From Zygnema cylindricum (lineage: Eukaryota > Streptophyta > Zygnematophyceae > Zygnematales > Zygnemataceae), in contig JBBHKE010002596.1 in NCBI GenBank assembly GCA_037447655.1, positions 62,001 through 126,000 on the forward strand: a DNA stretch of 64,000 nucleotides, read 5' to 3'. The first letter of the stretch is position 1, and each line of letters opens with the position of its first letter. The notes under the pieces are model-generated. The model was not told where the DNA came from and searched no databases. It saw only the letters and a list, made by a program, of their open reading frames with translations. The position numbers were made by a program, and so were the translations under genes. Positions 22,031 to 35,015 of this stretch are shown here, piece after piece.

Positions 22031-25000
22031 ATGAAGGTATGTCACGTCACTCATCTCAATGGCTAACTTCGCAACTGTTGTTCGGTTTCTCTGGCCATAT
22101 AGCATACCGAATCTCCGAGGCTGTTCATTATCATATCATTTTTTTTTTACTTCATATTAGGGTTACTAAGCTCCTTTTTTTTAACATGAAGAATCATGGA
22201 AGTGGCTGGGCACTCACCATCAATTCGCATAATATATGGTAGAGAACACATTCATTCATTCGTTCGTTCCTGTGAAAGCCGGACCGATTGTGAAGGGTCC
22301 TTTTGTTAAAATAGAGAAATGTTGATTGACATTCAAGTTTTTGTGATATTTGCTGGTGCAGCTTAACATAGCCAACCCTACCACAGGGTGTCAAAAGAAG
22401 GTTGAGATCGATGATGACCAGAAGCTGTAAGCTTCGCTCCCTTTTGTGTGAGAGTTTCTTGTTTTTTCTTAAAAAGTGTTTAACATATTTTGAGTCCTCA
22501 TGTGCACGGATATGTTTGTTTATTCCATCAACTGACGTAACTTGACCTAATTCCTCTCACCTGGAATTTTTATGGGCATTCCAAAAGCCCATCCTTAGGG
22601 TTTTCTAGAGGTGAAAGATGTCGGTAGCGCACATGTAAGGTTCATTTTTTCACCTTTCCCGGCAAAATATTGAGGGGCTAGAAACGGTTCTCCGATGATG
22701 CTCAATAGTTGAAGCTGGTAAGAGGCAATTAGGGTAATTGCTTCTCTTGCTTTTTTTAAATTGTTGAATTTTACTTAGTATTTCTTAGTTTGCTGTGTAA
22801 AGCTTCCATGTTAGGTGGTTTCCATGATCCCTGTCCGTAATAAGAGAAGCTACAGAGCATCTTATTTGTTATTTGCAATGGGGTTTGTATTGGAGTTGAC
22901 AGGAGAGCTTTCTTCGACAAGCGCATTTCTCAGGAGGTTGCAGGAGACGCTCTTGGTGATGTGAGTTTCTTCTATTTATGTTAAGACTCGTTTTATTTTT
23001 GCCATTTGCACGAAGAGTGGTGGTCACCAGACGCATGTGTCCTCCAACCCAAATGCCGTATATTTGTAATTTGATTCGGTCATTGCTACCTGTTGTGCTG
23101 TTCCTATTCAGAAACCAGTATGCCTTTTGAAAGAATAGAAACGGTCTGTGCATAGTAAACTTTGAAATTTAAGCAACCTCATGGGTCTGATATGCCTCTT
23201 TTAACGATCAAATTTGTGGCCTTCCTGGTCTTGTAGAGGAGGTATTAACAGCTCCTGCTTTGAACTTATAATTTTCCTTTAGGTCTTTGATTATGCATAA
23301 ATTCAGTCTTAAACACTAGGATATTATGCATTTTTCTACATATTGAAATCAATCTCTGTTGCTCTGTTACAGGAATTTAAGGGTTATGTCTTCAAAATCA
23401 AGGGTGGATGTGACAAGCAAGGTTTCCCCATGAAGCAGGGAGTGTTGACACAAGGCCGTGTGGATATCCTCATGTCGAGAGGTAAGCACAGACAGTTTTT
23501 TCGGTTTCATTTTCTTTGGCAACCATTACGGATAACGTCAGTGCAACGGCGATTACAGCTGAGATGATATGTCAGATGTTAACAAATCACTAAACAGTGG
23601 TCTCATGTCACATAGGCTGGTATGACATGTTGTTTCGATGTGTCTGAGTGATTTCTCCTGATATTTTATAGCATCAACAAGATGCATATGGAACCATTAA
23701 AGGATGTACAAGGTAAAGGAAACTGTTGAGACAAGTCAAAGCTGGTCACTTGTATTTTACACCATCAATATAAAAGAGAGATATCAGTGGGTGCAGTGTC
23801 ATTCATATGCGATAGACGGAGTGGTCAGTCCAACATAAACTTGCAGGTGGTTGTTGCCCGGACAGTATTGCGAGTTTCTAAGTGGTTCTTTAATATTTAT
23901 GGATATTCAAGGTTTAAACTGATGGAATGTTTACAAGTAGCTTGTTTCGTTTTTTTTCCTGTTTTATTCCTGGGACAAGTCAACGTGATTCTTTAATGTG
24001 TTTATACGCTCCCTGCTCTTATAGTCACTCTTGCTTATGAAGCATTATCCTCTGTGTTTTTTTTGTGTTGAAGTATTCTCCTGGCGCCGAACACTGAATC
24101 GTTAATAGAAACTGTCATGTTGCAGACGGAAAGTTTGTTTACATCTATAGCCTGTTTTTGTAAATGTTAGGGTTTTTCTGCAGATGCTCTCACGTGTTAG
24201 AGGTTTTGGTTATAATTTTACATAAAAAGTGTGGTTGTTTTTCCACAGGTGTTGCCTGCTTTAGGGGTTATGGCCGAAGAAACGGTGAGCGTAGGCGTAA
24301 AGCTGTACGAGGATGCATTGTCAGCCCTGATCTCTCGGTTCTCAACTTGGTGATCGTAAAGCAAGGTACATACATCAGTTTTGCTAAGGGCTTCTTAAAT
24401 TCATGTGCTTGCGGATATTGGCTTATGCTGTATCGGTGTAAGAGTGACTCGAGCTTTTAATGACGGCGAGTGGGGTTTCTTCAGTCCAAACCCTCTTTCA
24501 TTAAGTCTATTTTATCTGCCTCAGTTTGGAATATTTGTCACCTTCCTAGTTTCTAGTCCTTCCGTGTCATTAATTTTGTTATCAGAAGAAAATCTGTTCA
24601 TTTTCTTTTTCAAATGTATGCCATATTGAATTCTAGACAGGAGGAATATTTTAGGTATGAAGATGTGAGATTTGAAGTATCTGAGCTTTCACTAAAGCTG
24701 CAAACCTCAAGTCATGGATGCAGCATGCATTTGTCATCTAGTAGCTTTATGTTATTTGTAGCAGTAAATTAGCTCATTGTAGTATTTGTGAGTCAGCTTG
24801 AATGTCGTAAATGTGAGCAATTTTTTCTAGGCCTTATATGACAAGCTTGCAGGATTGAGATTCAGCATGTTGTGCAATGGCCTCGTCTATGGACGATGAC
24901 TTAATTACAGAAGCCTCACCTTTGCGCAGACATCTCATATTCATTTAGGATTTTTTTTCAGGTGATAATGATCTCCCTGGCTTGACGGACACGGAGAAAC

Positions 25001-25638
25001 CCCGTATGAGGGGACCCAAGAGAGCAACCAAGATTCGCAAGCTGTTCGACCTTAGCAAAGAGGATGATGTCCGCAAATATGTCAACACTTACCGCCGAAC
25101 ATTTGAATCGAAGACAGGTTAGTTTGAAGGCTGCTATGATCCTTGGTGAATGTCTCAGTAACAGATTGCTTGTTTTTCTTAGGTGCAATAATTGTTTGTT
25201 AACAGGGACTACAACCCACCACGTCTCCCCTATACCAAAAATTATACCGTCTAACTTTGTAATTATGCTATTGATTCCCTCAATAGCGATGATTGATGAA
25301 TTACTTCAAATTTGATTATTTAGTTCTTGCCTCAATGCATTTATTCCTTTTTTAATCCTTTGTACTTTTGTAATGCTGTTTTTTTTGGGCATGCAGGTAA
25401 GAAGAGAAGCAAGGCTCCCAAGATTCAGCGACTTGTGACACCTGTCACACTTCAGCGCAAGCGTGCCCGTGTCGCGGAGAAGAAGAAGCGTGTGGCCAAG
25501 GCCAAGTCAGAGGCCGCAGACTACCAGAAGCTTTTGGCAATGCGTATCAAGGAGCAGAGGGAAGCCCGGTCCGAGTCACTGGCCAAGAAGAGGCAGTCCC
25601 GTGTCTCTGAAGCACAGAGGAAGTCTCAGGCAGAATAG
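22031..25638 (+). CDS. RPS6: 40S ribosomal protein S6 (eS6), 7 exons, 250 aa
   Basis: Exons are 22031-22036, 22362-22426, 22903-22960, 23373-23481, 24249-24365, 24962-25117 and 25397-25638; phases agree throughout and the stop is TAG. The protein starts [15 protein letters not shown] and contains [54 protein letters not shown] and [17 protein letters not shown], all diagnostic of eS6 and closest to plant forms. Length matches the family (about 249 aa). The C-terminal tail is basic and helical, ending [18 protein letters not shown]; its serines lie where S6 kinase acts in the family. eS6 is part of the 40S subunit, head and shoulder region. Exon 1 holds only ATGAAG, so the next exon is needed for any further coding. 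A pyrimidine-rich stretch (about 21984-22018) before the ATG suits a ribosomal-protein 5' [12 protein letters not shown] departs from the usual GRVRLLL. Confidence 0.97.
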
Positions 25639-27336
25639 ATGTGAGGAGAGGCAGGAATCTCTTGTAATTTCACGATGTCTTTGTCGGAAAAAAATGGTGC
25701 CTGGAAAGCCATTTTAATACCATGGTTGTTACGATGGACAGGTTCTATGCAATGGACATATGGTAGAATGGTGCGCACAGCATGTTGTATGCTGTTATGC
25801 TTGGCAGTGGCATTTTTTCTGGTTGTCTGTGGATTTCCACTTTTTCTTGTCGGAGTCAGGTGATTTTTATCTCGTGCTTCTTGGCAATATATGCCTGCAA
25901 TTCCTTGTGCCTTGTGTTGATGTGAGAGGCAAAAGTGGGCTAGTGTTTTCATGATGGGGAAAGTATTTCATACACTGTAGGGATCCAGCCTGCAGGCTCA
26001 CCAGCAATTTACCACTTTGGAGATGATCACCCCGTGGGTGTGAAGAGAGGATCCAGTCGGGACATTTATCCACCTGTAGTTGTGCTGTGATACTGGCTTT
26101 GAAGGACTGAGTAGCTCAGCATTCGTACATTTGTGTTTCGTTTCAATTTTTTTGTGAACAAATCTAAACGTGAGTTCTCCATAAGACAAATAGTAAGAAG
26201 TTGATCTATTTCTGTTGCTGTACAACAATATCACATGGAATGATCTGAAAGACAGCATTGTCAATGCTAAGGACGTGGTCTTCAAATTGTGGCTGTAATA
26301 GTGTTAAAAACACACCTACAGGCCAAAATAGTGACGTGCATAACTTTAAGTGGTGATTCGTGTTGGCGAAGCTCAAATGTAAGTGATGTGGCAGGTGATG
26401 ACCATGTACAATGCGCTATCTATCTGGTTCATGGTGGTTGTCAATGGTCAGTGCACCATCAATTGCACTCTCTTACATATTTTGGTAAAACATGCATGAA
26501 AAAATATTTAAGCCTCTTGATGACATACGAAAGGGGAATTTTCCTTAAGACTGGCACTAGCTTCTTCCCTGCAATTCAACTACAGACTAACATAGCCTGG
26601 AGGTGAGGCTTCCTTCTTATTCCTTCTTATCTCGTCATCACTGCATACCAGGAAATTATGTTTGTTTGTCCTGTTGCGTCAGAAGTGACAGTTGTCTAGC
26701 TAATTATCAGAATAGAATACATGCATCCCTAATCCCAATCAGACATAGGAAACTGCGGTTAAAAGAGTCTCAAGGTAGTAAAGGATATGAATATTCAAGC
26801 TGTCTAAAATTTTGCCCAGGCATTAAAATCCGCAACATTTGAACCAACTAGAGCTTCTATGCAGTAAAGCGCCTGAAATAATAATGGGTTTTCATTAAGA
26901 GAATATAAATAGTGAAGTCAATTTTAGGTACTGTGACCTTCCCATGCATGTCTATGTGGACCCTGTCCCATGTGGCGCGAAGTAATTGCTCTTTCCATAG
27001 GTTTTTTACCCATCGGCCTCGCACCTCTCTTCCCGCCCTTCATTTCATATCACCCCTCTCGGCTTCCGGTGATCGCTTAATGGACATCTTCCTCAGAGGA
27101 ATGTTGATGAGGGTCCCCAACTATTTTAAGTTTTCCCATTGCGCGATTTTTTGAATGGAAACATATTTGAAATTTTATAGATGAATAAGAAATAGGCAGG
27201 AAAAGTGTAAGACATACTTTTGTAGAATGTGACAGTGACAGTGTAAACATTGTATGCGGCCAGGTTACGTAAACTTTTCGAGTGACGCATAGTGTATTGT
27301 TTCCTCTACAGTATATTTAGATACGCTACGGTAATG
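25639..27336. other. RPS6 3' UTR and intergenic DNA
   Basis: Short ORFs on both strands only; the strongest (for example plus 26289-26606) show no domain. No repeat that I can match elsewhere except the MITE that begins at 27337. Confidence 0.4.
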
Positions 27337-27556
27337 TACACCGCCAATCGTTAATAGCGTTGTGTACGCTGATTCCGTCCCACTTTTTTTTTTTTTTATT
27401 CTCAAATAGAATTATCCACACTATTTAAAAATACCCTAATTCCTAATTAGAATAGACGATTTCTTCGAAAATTTTCAAATTCCCAATTAGCGTAAACCAT
27501 GCTAATTTTTCGTATACGCTAAAAAAACTTACACGCTAATAACGATTGGCGGTGTA
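27337..27556. mobile_element. MITE, 220 bp
   Basis: TIRs TACACCGCCAATCGTTAATAG and CTAATAACGATTGGCGGTGTA. The left subterminus (GTGTACGCTGATTCCGTCCCAC) matches the left part of 14644-15207 and the right matches its right part, so it is an internal-deletion derivative of that element. Followed by CTGTA, the same joint seen in the array. Confidence 0.9.
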
Positions 27557-27694
27557 CTGTAGCGCCAAAGTTATTGCAATGTATCGCGGTACTCGTTAAA
27601 ATGCACTTCATGTAGCCGCGATACGCTACGCTGAGTATAACTACAATACTGAGTAATAATGGCGTATGTGCTATGCATTCAAGTGTTAAGATGC

Positions 27695-28187
27695 TACACC
27701 GTGAATCGCTATTAGCGTAATGAAATAGATAGCGTAATGAAACAATTAGCGTACTTTACGGTAAATTGTGTTTTTTCGGGTACACCATGATACTAATTTA
27801 TCATGTACTCTAATTTGTAAACTGCTTTGTAAAAATTTTCAGCACATAATATGTCCACACTAAAACATGTATATGTACGAAACTGTTCAAATCGTAGGGC
27901 GTCGCATTTTTTTGACATCTGCGTATGCCGGAAAATATTTACGCAATTATATATTATTATATTTTCTGTACTTTTAAATTTAAAAATGTACGAAATAGTA
28001 CAGATCTGGCAGTCCGTACACCACACTATTTAAAAAGGAACTAAATTACAGTTATGAACCGCATTGAGCGGGGTACCTCAAATAACGTGCAAAAACATTT
28101 AGCGTACTTTATTCTATTTGAGAATTTGCCCCAAAAAAAGGGGTACCCCAATTAGCGTCATGTACGCTAATAGCGATTCGCGGTGTA
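27695..28187. mobile_element. MITE, 493 bp
   Basis: TIRs TACACCGTGAATCGCTATTAG and CTAATAGCGATTCGCGGTGTA. The interior carries the shared core in inverse orientation (CAGTCCGTACACCACACTATTT). Confidence 0.9.
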
Positions 28188-31109
28188 CCGTAGAACTTAT
28201 AAATTACCGCGAATCAGAAAAATGATGTAAAGTTGATTATATAGCTGAACCTAAGTTCCTACTTACGGTATTCGGGACAGTTTTAGGGTTAAGGGCGAGA
28301 CCTTCTTGACGCTTTTTATGACTTCCAGGCGTTCACCGTTGGATGAACCATCATCCAACGGAAAGGAACCTCTGTAGGGTTAGGGGCAGTAGTAAAATCT
28401 GAGAACCAACAGGTAACTTTTGACGAAACTAAATGCTTTGTGATTGGTTAAGAACATGCTGATTGTTTCTTACGATTCATCATACATTTTTCTAATGTTT
28501 TTGTTTAGGGTCTGTCTCGAATATCGCAGCCTGTATCGTAATTTTTTCCTCCAAGAAGTCAAGAACATTTCATTTTTTCACTTTTCCAAAACTATTAGCG
28601 TTGCCCGATTGTACACCTAGGCATATGCACGCTGCTAGGGTTTTAACTTGCTTGGACGGTCCTCCAACGGAAGGATGGTTCGCCGTCCCCGTTACAGTTA
28701 TGACGAAAGACACGCTTTACGCAGGCCTCTCCGTTACAGTGGACATTGGAGTCAGGGCGATCGTTTCAAAATTCAAAATAGTCCCACAACGGCTGACTCA
28801 GCAAGGCTGATGGTAAGCTATAAAGAGGCTGAATTCAAATCAGATATTATCTTTGCGCTTGGGGCAATGTCGCAGTCAGTGAGGTTTATCCGAGACGCGA
28901 CTATTGCTGGTTGAAAACTATTTCCAATCCCCCTTAGGTGGCCTTTTTGGCTCCTAAGAATTTCTGGAGGGCTTAAGGCCCATCAAAGTTTAAGGTGGAG
29001 TCTTTCCTTATCTGTAAATATAATATAATGGTAGCCTGAGAACTATGTCCAACTCACCAGTTCTTGAACCAACACACCAGTCTTGAACCTCAGTGCAGGT
29101 GAAAAATCTAAAATGAACTCAGGCCCGTTAGAAACGATAAGTAGCACGTGGGTTGAGAATTTCTCTCAAGTTATAGTAGATCTGAATAGTCGGAACCTTT
29201 ATCCTCCTACGACCCTATCAGGTGACCTTTAATGTTTTTTATGAATTTTTACAAACATACCTTTAATTATCATAGATGAAGTGCCCTTTGGTTTTGGGAA
29301 AAGGCATTGATTTCTCTAGGTAAGTATAGTGAACAATGTATTTGTAAGACTTTAACAAGACACTAGCCGATGGCATGTTAATGCAGTTTCCCTATGTGTT
29401 AGGTGTAAATGATTTGAAGAAAAAATACAGAAACACAAAAAAGAATGTAGGTAATAGCCATTGTCAATAATGAAACTATGTATGGCTTTTAGGTCTACGT
29501 AGTTGCATGTATTGCTACAAATATTGGGATACGCAATAAATTCCATATGCCGCGCCTATTTCTTCTAAACAACTTATATTAAATTAAAAATAAATGCCTT
29601 ACAAGCACATTTAGATAACTATAGTGTACAAACCTCATTTACCTTTACATTTTTTTTTAAGTTAAGATTACGAAGCTATATTTTTTTGCAAGATTCACAT
29701 AGGGTACATAAATATTCCCCTACATGCTCCTTTTTTTCTTAATACGTTTCAATTGTACACGTGGAATACTAGTTCGCTATAGGTAAGTATTCCGTGTTTT
29801 GCTTACTTATAACGGTTAGCATGACATTTAGCGAATATTATTTGTGTTGAACATAGTTAAAACGTGTTACCACTAAAGTAACCACCCTATACTACACAAA
29901 CAAAAAAGCAATATTGTATTTATCTTGACTCAAATATATTGTAGTGATGAATGGTAACGTACTTGAATGCAAAAGTATGGTTTATGGGTGCTTGGTCTAA
30001 ATCCCAAAATCATCTAATTATCTAATAAACACGTAAATGGACACTAAGGATTGTTCAAGTTTAGATGTTATACTTGGTGTAGTTTATTTGTATTTTAGTC
30101 GACATGTAGTATTGTGGACTTACAAGTGGACAAATAACAATAATGAAAAGATTGAAGACTGTACGTTTAACGATCCTTCAATTGTACCTTTGTGTTATAT
30201 TCATTTGGTACTTTCAAGAAAATTCATATAGATTGAATTTTATATATTCGTTCACAATGAAAAACAATACGTGGTTTTCTAAATCTTATTACCAATTGTA
30301 CTTATTGAGTCATATCGTATCAACGTGCGATTCATACTATTCATATGCAACCGATGGCTGATACGATGCGGTTTACATGGCCGAGAACAAAATTCCTACT
30401 ATGTTTATCACGAATCCCAATTCGTGGTGGGTCTATAAGCCCCAATTGTAGTACACTACCCATCCCCATCAAAGGTATTCGATTGTTAATGTTAGCAATT
30501 GTTTAGAATGAACTGCAGTCGACCTTACCACGTGGCTCTTTACGAAAAACTTAATAAAATAAAGTAAATAATAGTAAGCTATGATGTCCGCTCAAATAAT
30601 CACCCTCTCGAATTATAAGAATTAAAGTATGCTAGCGATGGGCGGTGTACCATAGGCGCTTTATACTACTTTTGTAACTTTTTCAATGTGCGTTGGCCGA
30701 TAGAAAACTTTATTAAAAAGTACATATTGTGGTCGTAGAGGGCGTCCTAATGTGATCCTATCTTAGCGCAAAGTTATTTTTTCTTATAGCGAGGATAATA
30801 TATACAGTCATTTTGGGTGTCCAAACGTGACACTTTAGAAATCTATATTATTTTCATATTTATATTTGTTGCTTTCAATGTAATATTTGTAGTTTTACTT
30901 AACGTTGGTTATGCTCGAAATATTTGGGGTTTTCATTACTTACATTTAAAAACCGTCAATAACATCACATTTCAATCATGCTTTGTACCTAAAGGGTTTT
31001 ACCACTACATTGTTTGGAAATAAAATCTTATTCTTTAGAAATCTCATTTAGTTTCGTCATAAATGGTGAGACAATTGTTACCATTTGGCGTCACTATTTG
31101 CGTCATTCC
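28188..31109. other. Long AT-rich interval, no gene recognised
   Basis: Only short ORFs. A 10-bp perfect hairpin lies at 28336-28361 (CCGTTGGATG, 6-base loop, CATCCAACGG). A solitary right TIR remnant (GCTAGCGATGGGCGGTGTA) ends near 30650. Otherwise nothing recognisable. Confidence 0.4.
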
Positions 31110-32185
31110 TGTTGTCTATAGCCTATTTCAGCCATGGACTACACTCGGAAGCACCACAGACTACCCTTCAAACAGTTGTGTTTGCGTCAACACAGATTAC
31201 TCCACAATACGCAAAATCACCTTAAACGCACTCCCGGGGTATGTAAGGCTGTGGCTCCCAAAGTTATAGCCAATCGAGGGAGTAGGATAAACGAGTTTCT
31301 GAACGCTGACAACTTTACAAACTAGCCAATTTGAATTGTCACAGAATCTCACAGAGATAACAGAATAGAATGAAACTAGACACACATATAGATTCTATAA
31401 CATAGAATAACTTCACAAAGTTTCACATGAAAGCACCAAACAGAATGATCACACCAAAAGGTCAAAGATGCAGAAAACAGTCCGCCATTACGATAACAAC
31501 GTGATATAAAAATTTGATATTGGTAAAAGGTGCAGAGTTCACTACTGAATGTACGGAGGCACACCAGCCGTACGGTATCTACTATCTACCTAAACTATTG
31601 TAAGTATACCCGAATAGTTCGAGGTATGTCAGACTCAACAAATCTACACTAATAAACTAATTAGCAAAAAGACAAACCTACGTTGTACATAATATTTACA
31701 CCGACATCTCCACAATCTTCGTACGTCAAAAACCAAGCTACCACTAAGTAACCACTAAACAAATATCATTACTCACAATCTATACTAGTCATATTATCCG
31801 CAGCTGCGTCAGCTGCTTTGTCCGTACGGATCATATCAGGGTAACCGCAGTTGCGTTGACTTGTCTGCGTCGCAGCTGCTCCGTACCGGCGGCGCATATT
31901 CATCGAAAATAACCGCAGCTGCGTTGTCATGTCTGTGTCACAACTGCGCCATACCGGCGGTGCCTGTTTGAACATCTCGTTTATTCCACATCGGATCGCT
32001 TCCGGATCCGCCGTCCATTTGTCAATGCTTAGTCACCCCACTCAAAGAGTCCCTTACGTCACCTTAGTTATGCCCGTATGTTTGCTCCCCCAATCCGTGA
32101 ATTAATTCGATCCTCCATATTAAATCCAATTAGCAATTACGCACGAATTGTAGCGTACGCACGAAACTGAGTTTTCAGAACAACA
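31110..32185 (-). repeat. 3' LTR of the gag-only element
   Basis: 1076 bp. The U3-like part holds several copies of a CCGCAGCTGCGTTG motif (near 31800, 31848, 31915), also present in the partner LTR and in the LTR at 54635. The gag start codon region is preserved (ATGGCTGAAATAGGC on the minus strand, ending near 31120). Confidence 0.85.
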
Positions 32186-32214
32186 CTCCCCCGAAAATTT
32201 TGTTTCGTGCACCT

Positions 32215-32560
32215 TTAAAATATGCATTGTGTAATGTTGTGTTGCTACGCTGCGCTAGTTCGATATCGCAGCCCAGTACGAATAAAAAGTGCAGCGTGTA
32301 CTGCCATGCTGCTACGCTGCGCTAGTTTGCCATCGCATCCCAGTACGAATACACTATGCAGCGTGTACTGCTATGCTGCCATGCTGTACTATTTTGACAT
32401 CGCAGCCCTAGCAGCTGCTCCTTTCACCCTTAACTTCCTCCTCATAGCCTCATCTACTGAGAACTAAAGCTACTATTTTGACATCGCAGCCCTAGCAGCT
32501 GCTCCTTTCACCCTTAACTTCCTCCTCATAGCCTCATCTACTAAGAACTAAAGCTTTTAA
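32215..32560. repeat. Internal tandem repeats of the gag-only element
   Basis: An 82-84-bp unit (ACTATTTTGACATCGCAGCCC...AAGCT) occurs twice in tandem at about 32388-32470 and 32472-32554 with one or two differences. Before it, a block of about 75 bp (GCTACGCTGCGCTAGTT...GCAGCGTGTACTGC) occurs two and a half times. They replace the position where pol would be. Confidence 0.8.
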
Positions 32561-33567
32561 TTTCAACACTCCCCTAAAGCTTTAGACTCAGTATTCCTGC
32601 AGATATTTCTACTCTAATGCTGATACAGACAGACTGAAGAATGTAAAAATATTTTGAGATAAAAAAAATTATTTATCAACCTCCACTACTAACGATTCGA
32701 ACATTTCTGCCAAAACAACACATCACCAATGTTTTGCTGACGTCGCCATTTCCCATTCTCCTTGCTGAAAACCACCACCTTGCAGAATTTGTTTTGTAAC
32801 AGCTCCCCGTAAGCCATAAATGCAAAACTCTCACTTTCAGTAACGTTATAACACCACTCCACATTTCCATTCGTATTCGTCACTTGGCCATGTTATCAAG
32901 TTTGCCGAAAACCTACCATTAGACATTTTTATCAAACAATTGGTGCATATCCTCCCTCGTTAGATACTTCCACGCCTTCCGCTGCGTTGCTATGCTACGT
33001 CGTTGCGACGTGAACTCCTTTCGATGATTCACCACTACTTTAGCTGCGTTCCCCCATGTCTCCCGAAATTTTCCTATCTGAACGAGCCATTGCTTCTGCT
33101 ACCTCCTTTGTTTTCAAAATACATAAATAACACTTTTATTTCTTTTCAACTAATTCAACAAGGAATAATACCAAATCTAATATCTTACCAAACATATTAA
33201 ATGACAAAAGGAGCTTGTCTTTATAAGACATGCATGTAATATAAGTTTTTCCAAATTTAAGATTTCTCTAAATTCACCTTCTCCAAAAAAAATGTCCTTT
33301 AGAAAATCATTTCTCACGCTCTCTTCTCTTAATCACTTTCTGAGAATGTTTTATTATGCCCTCGATCCTTTGAATGTTGCATCTTCTCTCTGTTTTCTTA
33401 TGTCTCCCTGGTCTGATTTTGGACTTTGTAGTGTTTCCACAGTTTGCGTTCCCATTACCTTTATAATGTGTGGTTTTTCTCACTAATTTTTTGTTCTTTC
33501 TCCATATATCTTCCACTTCCCTTAAGCGTACGCATTCTCAATATATTCATTCCGATCCCTCTTTCAT

Positions 33568-33926
33568 TTAGCTGCTTTTCTTCTTCCTAATATTCCTTTT
33601 TAATATCCTAATTTCTCCAATTTTATTACCTTCTTTTCTAAACCTCATGTTCTTAACAATCTCTCTTGATCCTTCGGTGAATTCATTAACTTTTAAAGCC
33701 ACATTATTTTCCACTTCCGATGTAAATTCCCCATCTTGTGTGAGTTCACTATTTTCTTTCTCAACATCTTCCTCATTTACTCTAAGTTTTGGTTTTAGTT
33801 GAGTTTTCTCCATATCTAAAGAATATTCTGCTGCCACTTTTAAGTTTACTTCTCTAACTCTTCTTTCTTCAAGCATCTCGTCCCCACGTAAGCCATTTAC
33901 ACACACAAATCTATCACATGAAAGAG
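33568..33926 (-). pseudogene. Probable frameshifted C-terminal part of the gag ORF
   Basis: A second reading frame (ORF 33568-34011) overlaps the end of gag by about 85 bases and continues for 147 codons of charged, Glu/Val-rich sequence with no cysteines in a pattern. I read it as the downstream part of the same ORF after a small indel; it could also be a separate linker peptide. No domain recognised. Confidence 0.45.
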
Positions 33927-35015
33927 TCACAACAGCCGAATCTTTTTCACTCTCTTCTTTCTCCACACTATCTTCGATGACCACACTATTTTTAGTTCCT
34001 TCAACTTCCACTTCTGGTTGCTCTTTAAATCAACTCCTCCTTTTCTAGTTGCCTCTTCCTTTAGTAAGTTTGTGTCACTCACCAATCTCTCATAGAAAAT
34101 ATTGACAGCAATCGAATCATTTTCTGTCACCTCTTTCACCTCATTCCGAACAACATAGAAGGTCAGTAAGTAAATAAATTCGTCAACACACGGTGTATGC
34201 CTTTTGTCATTGGTCGATTCTTGTCTCTCACTCACGAAAGCACTTGATTCTCTTCTTGTTGAGGGGCGAACTAGGTTGTTGTCCCATCCAAATGCACTTT
34301 TAAACGACGGACATACCCTGAAAGTATGTCCCAAATCATTACAATAAAACCAACTCTTTGGCCGATCTCCGAACTCGCTATTCTTTTTAATTTTCTGAAA
34401 CTGAGACTTAGATTCCTTTGTATTCGTCTTCCTTGATAAAAACTTTATATTAGCCTCTTCATCTAGAACAACACACCTTGCTACAGTTAAGCTCCAATCC
34501 CTTATATCAATTAAAGTCAATCGATCTAATGCACTCTTATTTTTTTTAGGTATACTTCTCATTAACAATATAGCTTGTTGGGCATCTGTAAATTTTCCTC
34601 CTACCAAATTATTTTCTACAAATAATACTTGTAAGTCAATACAGTGATTCTCCATACTACCTCCTACATACTTGTGTTCAACTATTTTGGCAACACTGCT
34701 ATGCCAATGATATAAAGAAGTCTTTGCATAAATACATTCAAAGCACTTCCATAATTCAGACGCCTTTTTAAAACTTAGGTTTGACATTACCAAATCCTCT
34801 TTCAAGGAGTTCTTGATAACCCTTAGACACTCATGATTTTTCCTTTTCCATCCATTTGATGCTTCGGCCAAGGTACCGTCCACCACATCCATTAGCTCCA
34901 TCATCTCAAAGTAGCTCTTGAGTGCATCCTTCCAGTAGTGATATTTTGATCCATCAAATATGGGTAGCCATGGGTGTGGGCCCATAACCTGTTGTCCATA
35001 GCCTATTTCAGCCAT
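33927..35015 (-). CDS. Copia-type Gag of the gag-only element, 362 aa
   Basis: The ORF starts at an ATG inside the 5' LTR (35015; the LTR ends at 34990) and runs to 33927. Residues 16-30 (PWLPIFDGSKYHYWK) are the conserved copia Gag N-terminus. The middle fits the UBN2/DUF4219-type Gag core (LWKCFECIYAKTSL, GGSMENHCIDLQVLF). Near residue 225 a zinc knuckle reads WFYCNDLGHTFRVC: it keeps C, H and C of CX2CX4HX4C but has Trp in place of the first Cys. A start at the next in-frame ATG (VMGPHPW) is possible, but the earlier ATG is kept in both LTR copies. Gag packages RNA in virus-like particles; this one would need pol from another element. Confidence 0.8.
   Translation of the reverse strand: MAEIGYGQQVMGPHPWLPIFDGSKYHYWKDALKSYFEMMELMDVVDGTLAEASNGWKRKNHECLRVIKNSLKEDLVMSNLSFKKASELWKCFECIYAKTSLYHWHSSVAKIVEHKYVGGSMENHCIDLQVLFVENNLVGGKFTDAQQAILLMRSIPKKNKSALDRLTLIDIRDWSLTVARCVVLDEEANIKFLSRKTNTKESKSQFQKIKKNSEFGDRPKSWFYCNDLGHTFRVCPSFKSAFGWDNNLVRPSTRRESSAFVSERQESTNDKRHTPCVDEFIYLLTFYVVRNEVKEVTENDSIAVNIFYERLVSDTNLLKEEATRKGGVDLKSNQKWKLKELKIVWSSKIVWRKKRVKKIRLL

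Noticed and set aside
28336-28361. Hairpin as a bacterial-type terminator
   Set aside because: No T-tract follows and the DNA is eukaryotic; it is a simple inverted repeat.
32222-32467. 81-codon plus-strand ORF in the gag-only element
   Set aside because: It is antisense to the element and consists of the tandem-repeat block, so the open frame follows from repetition.
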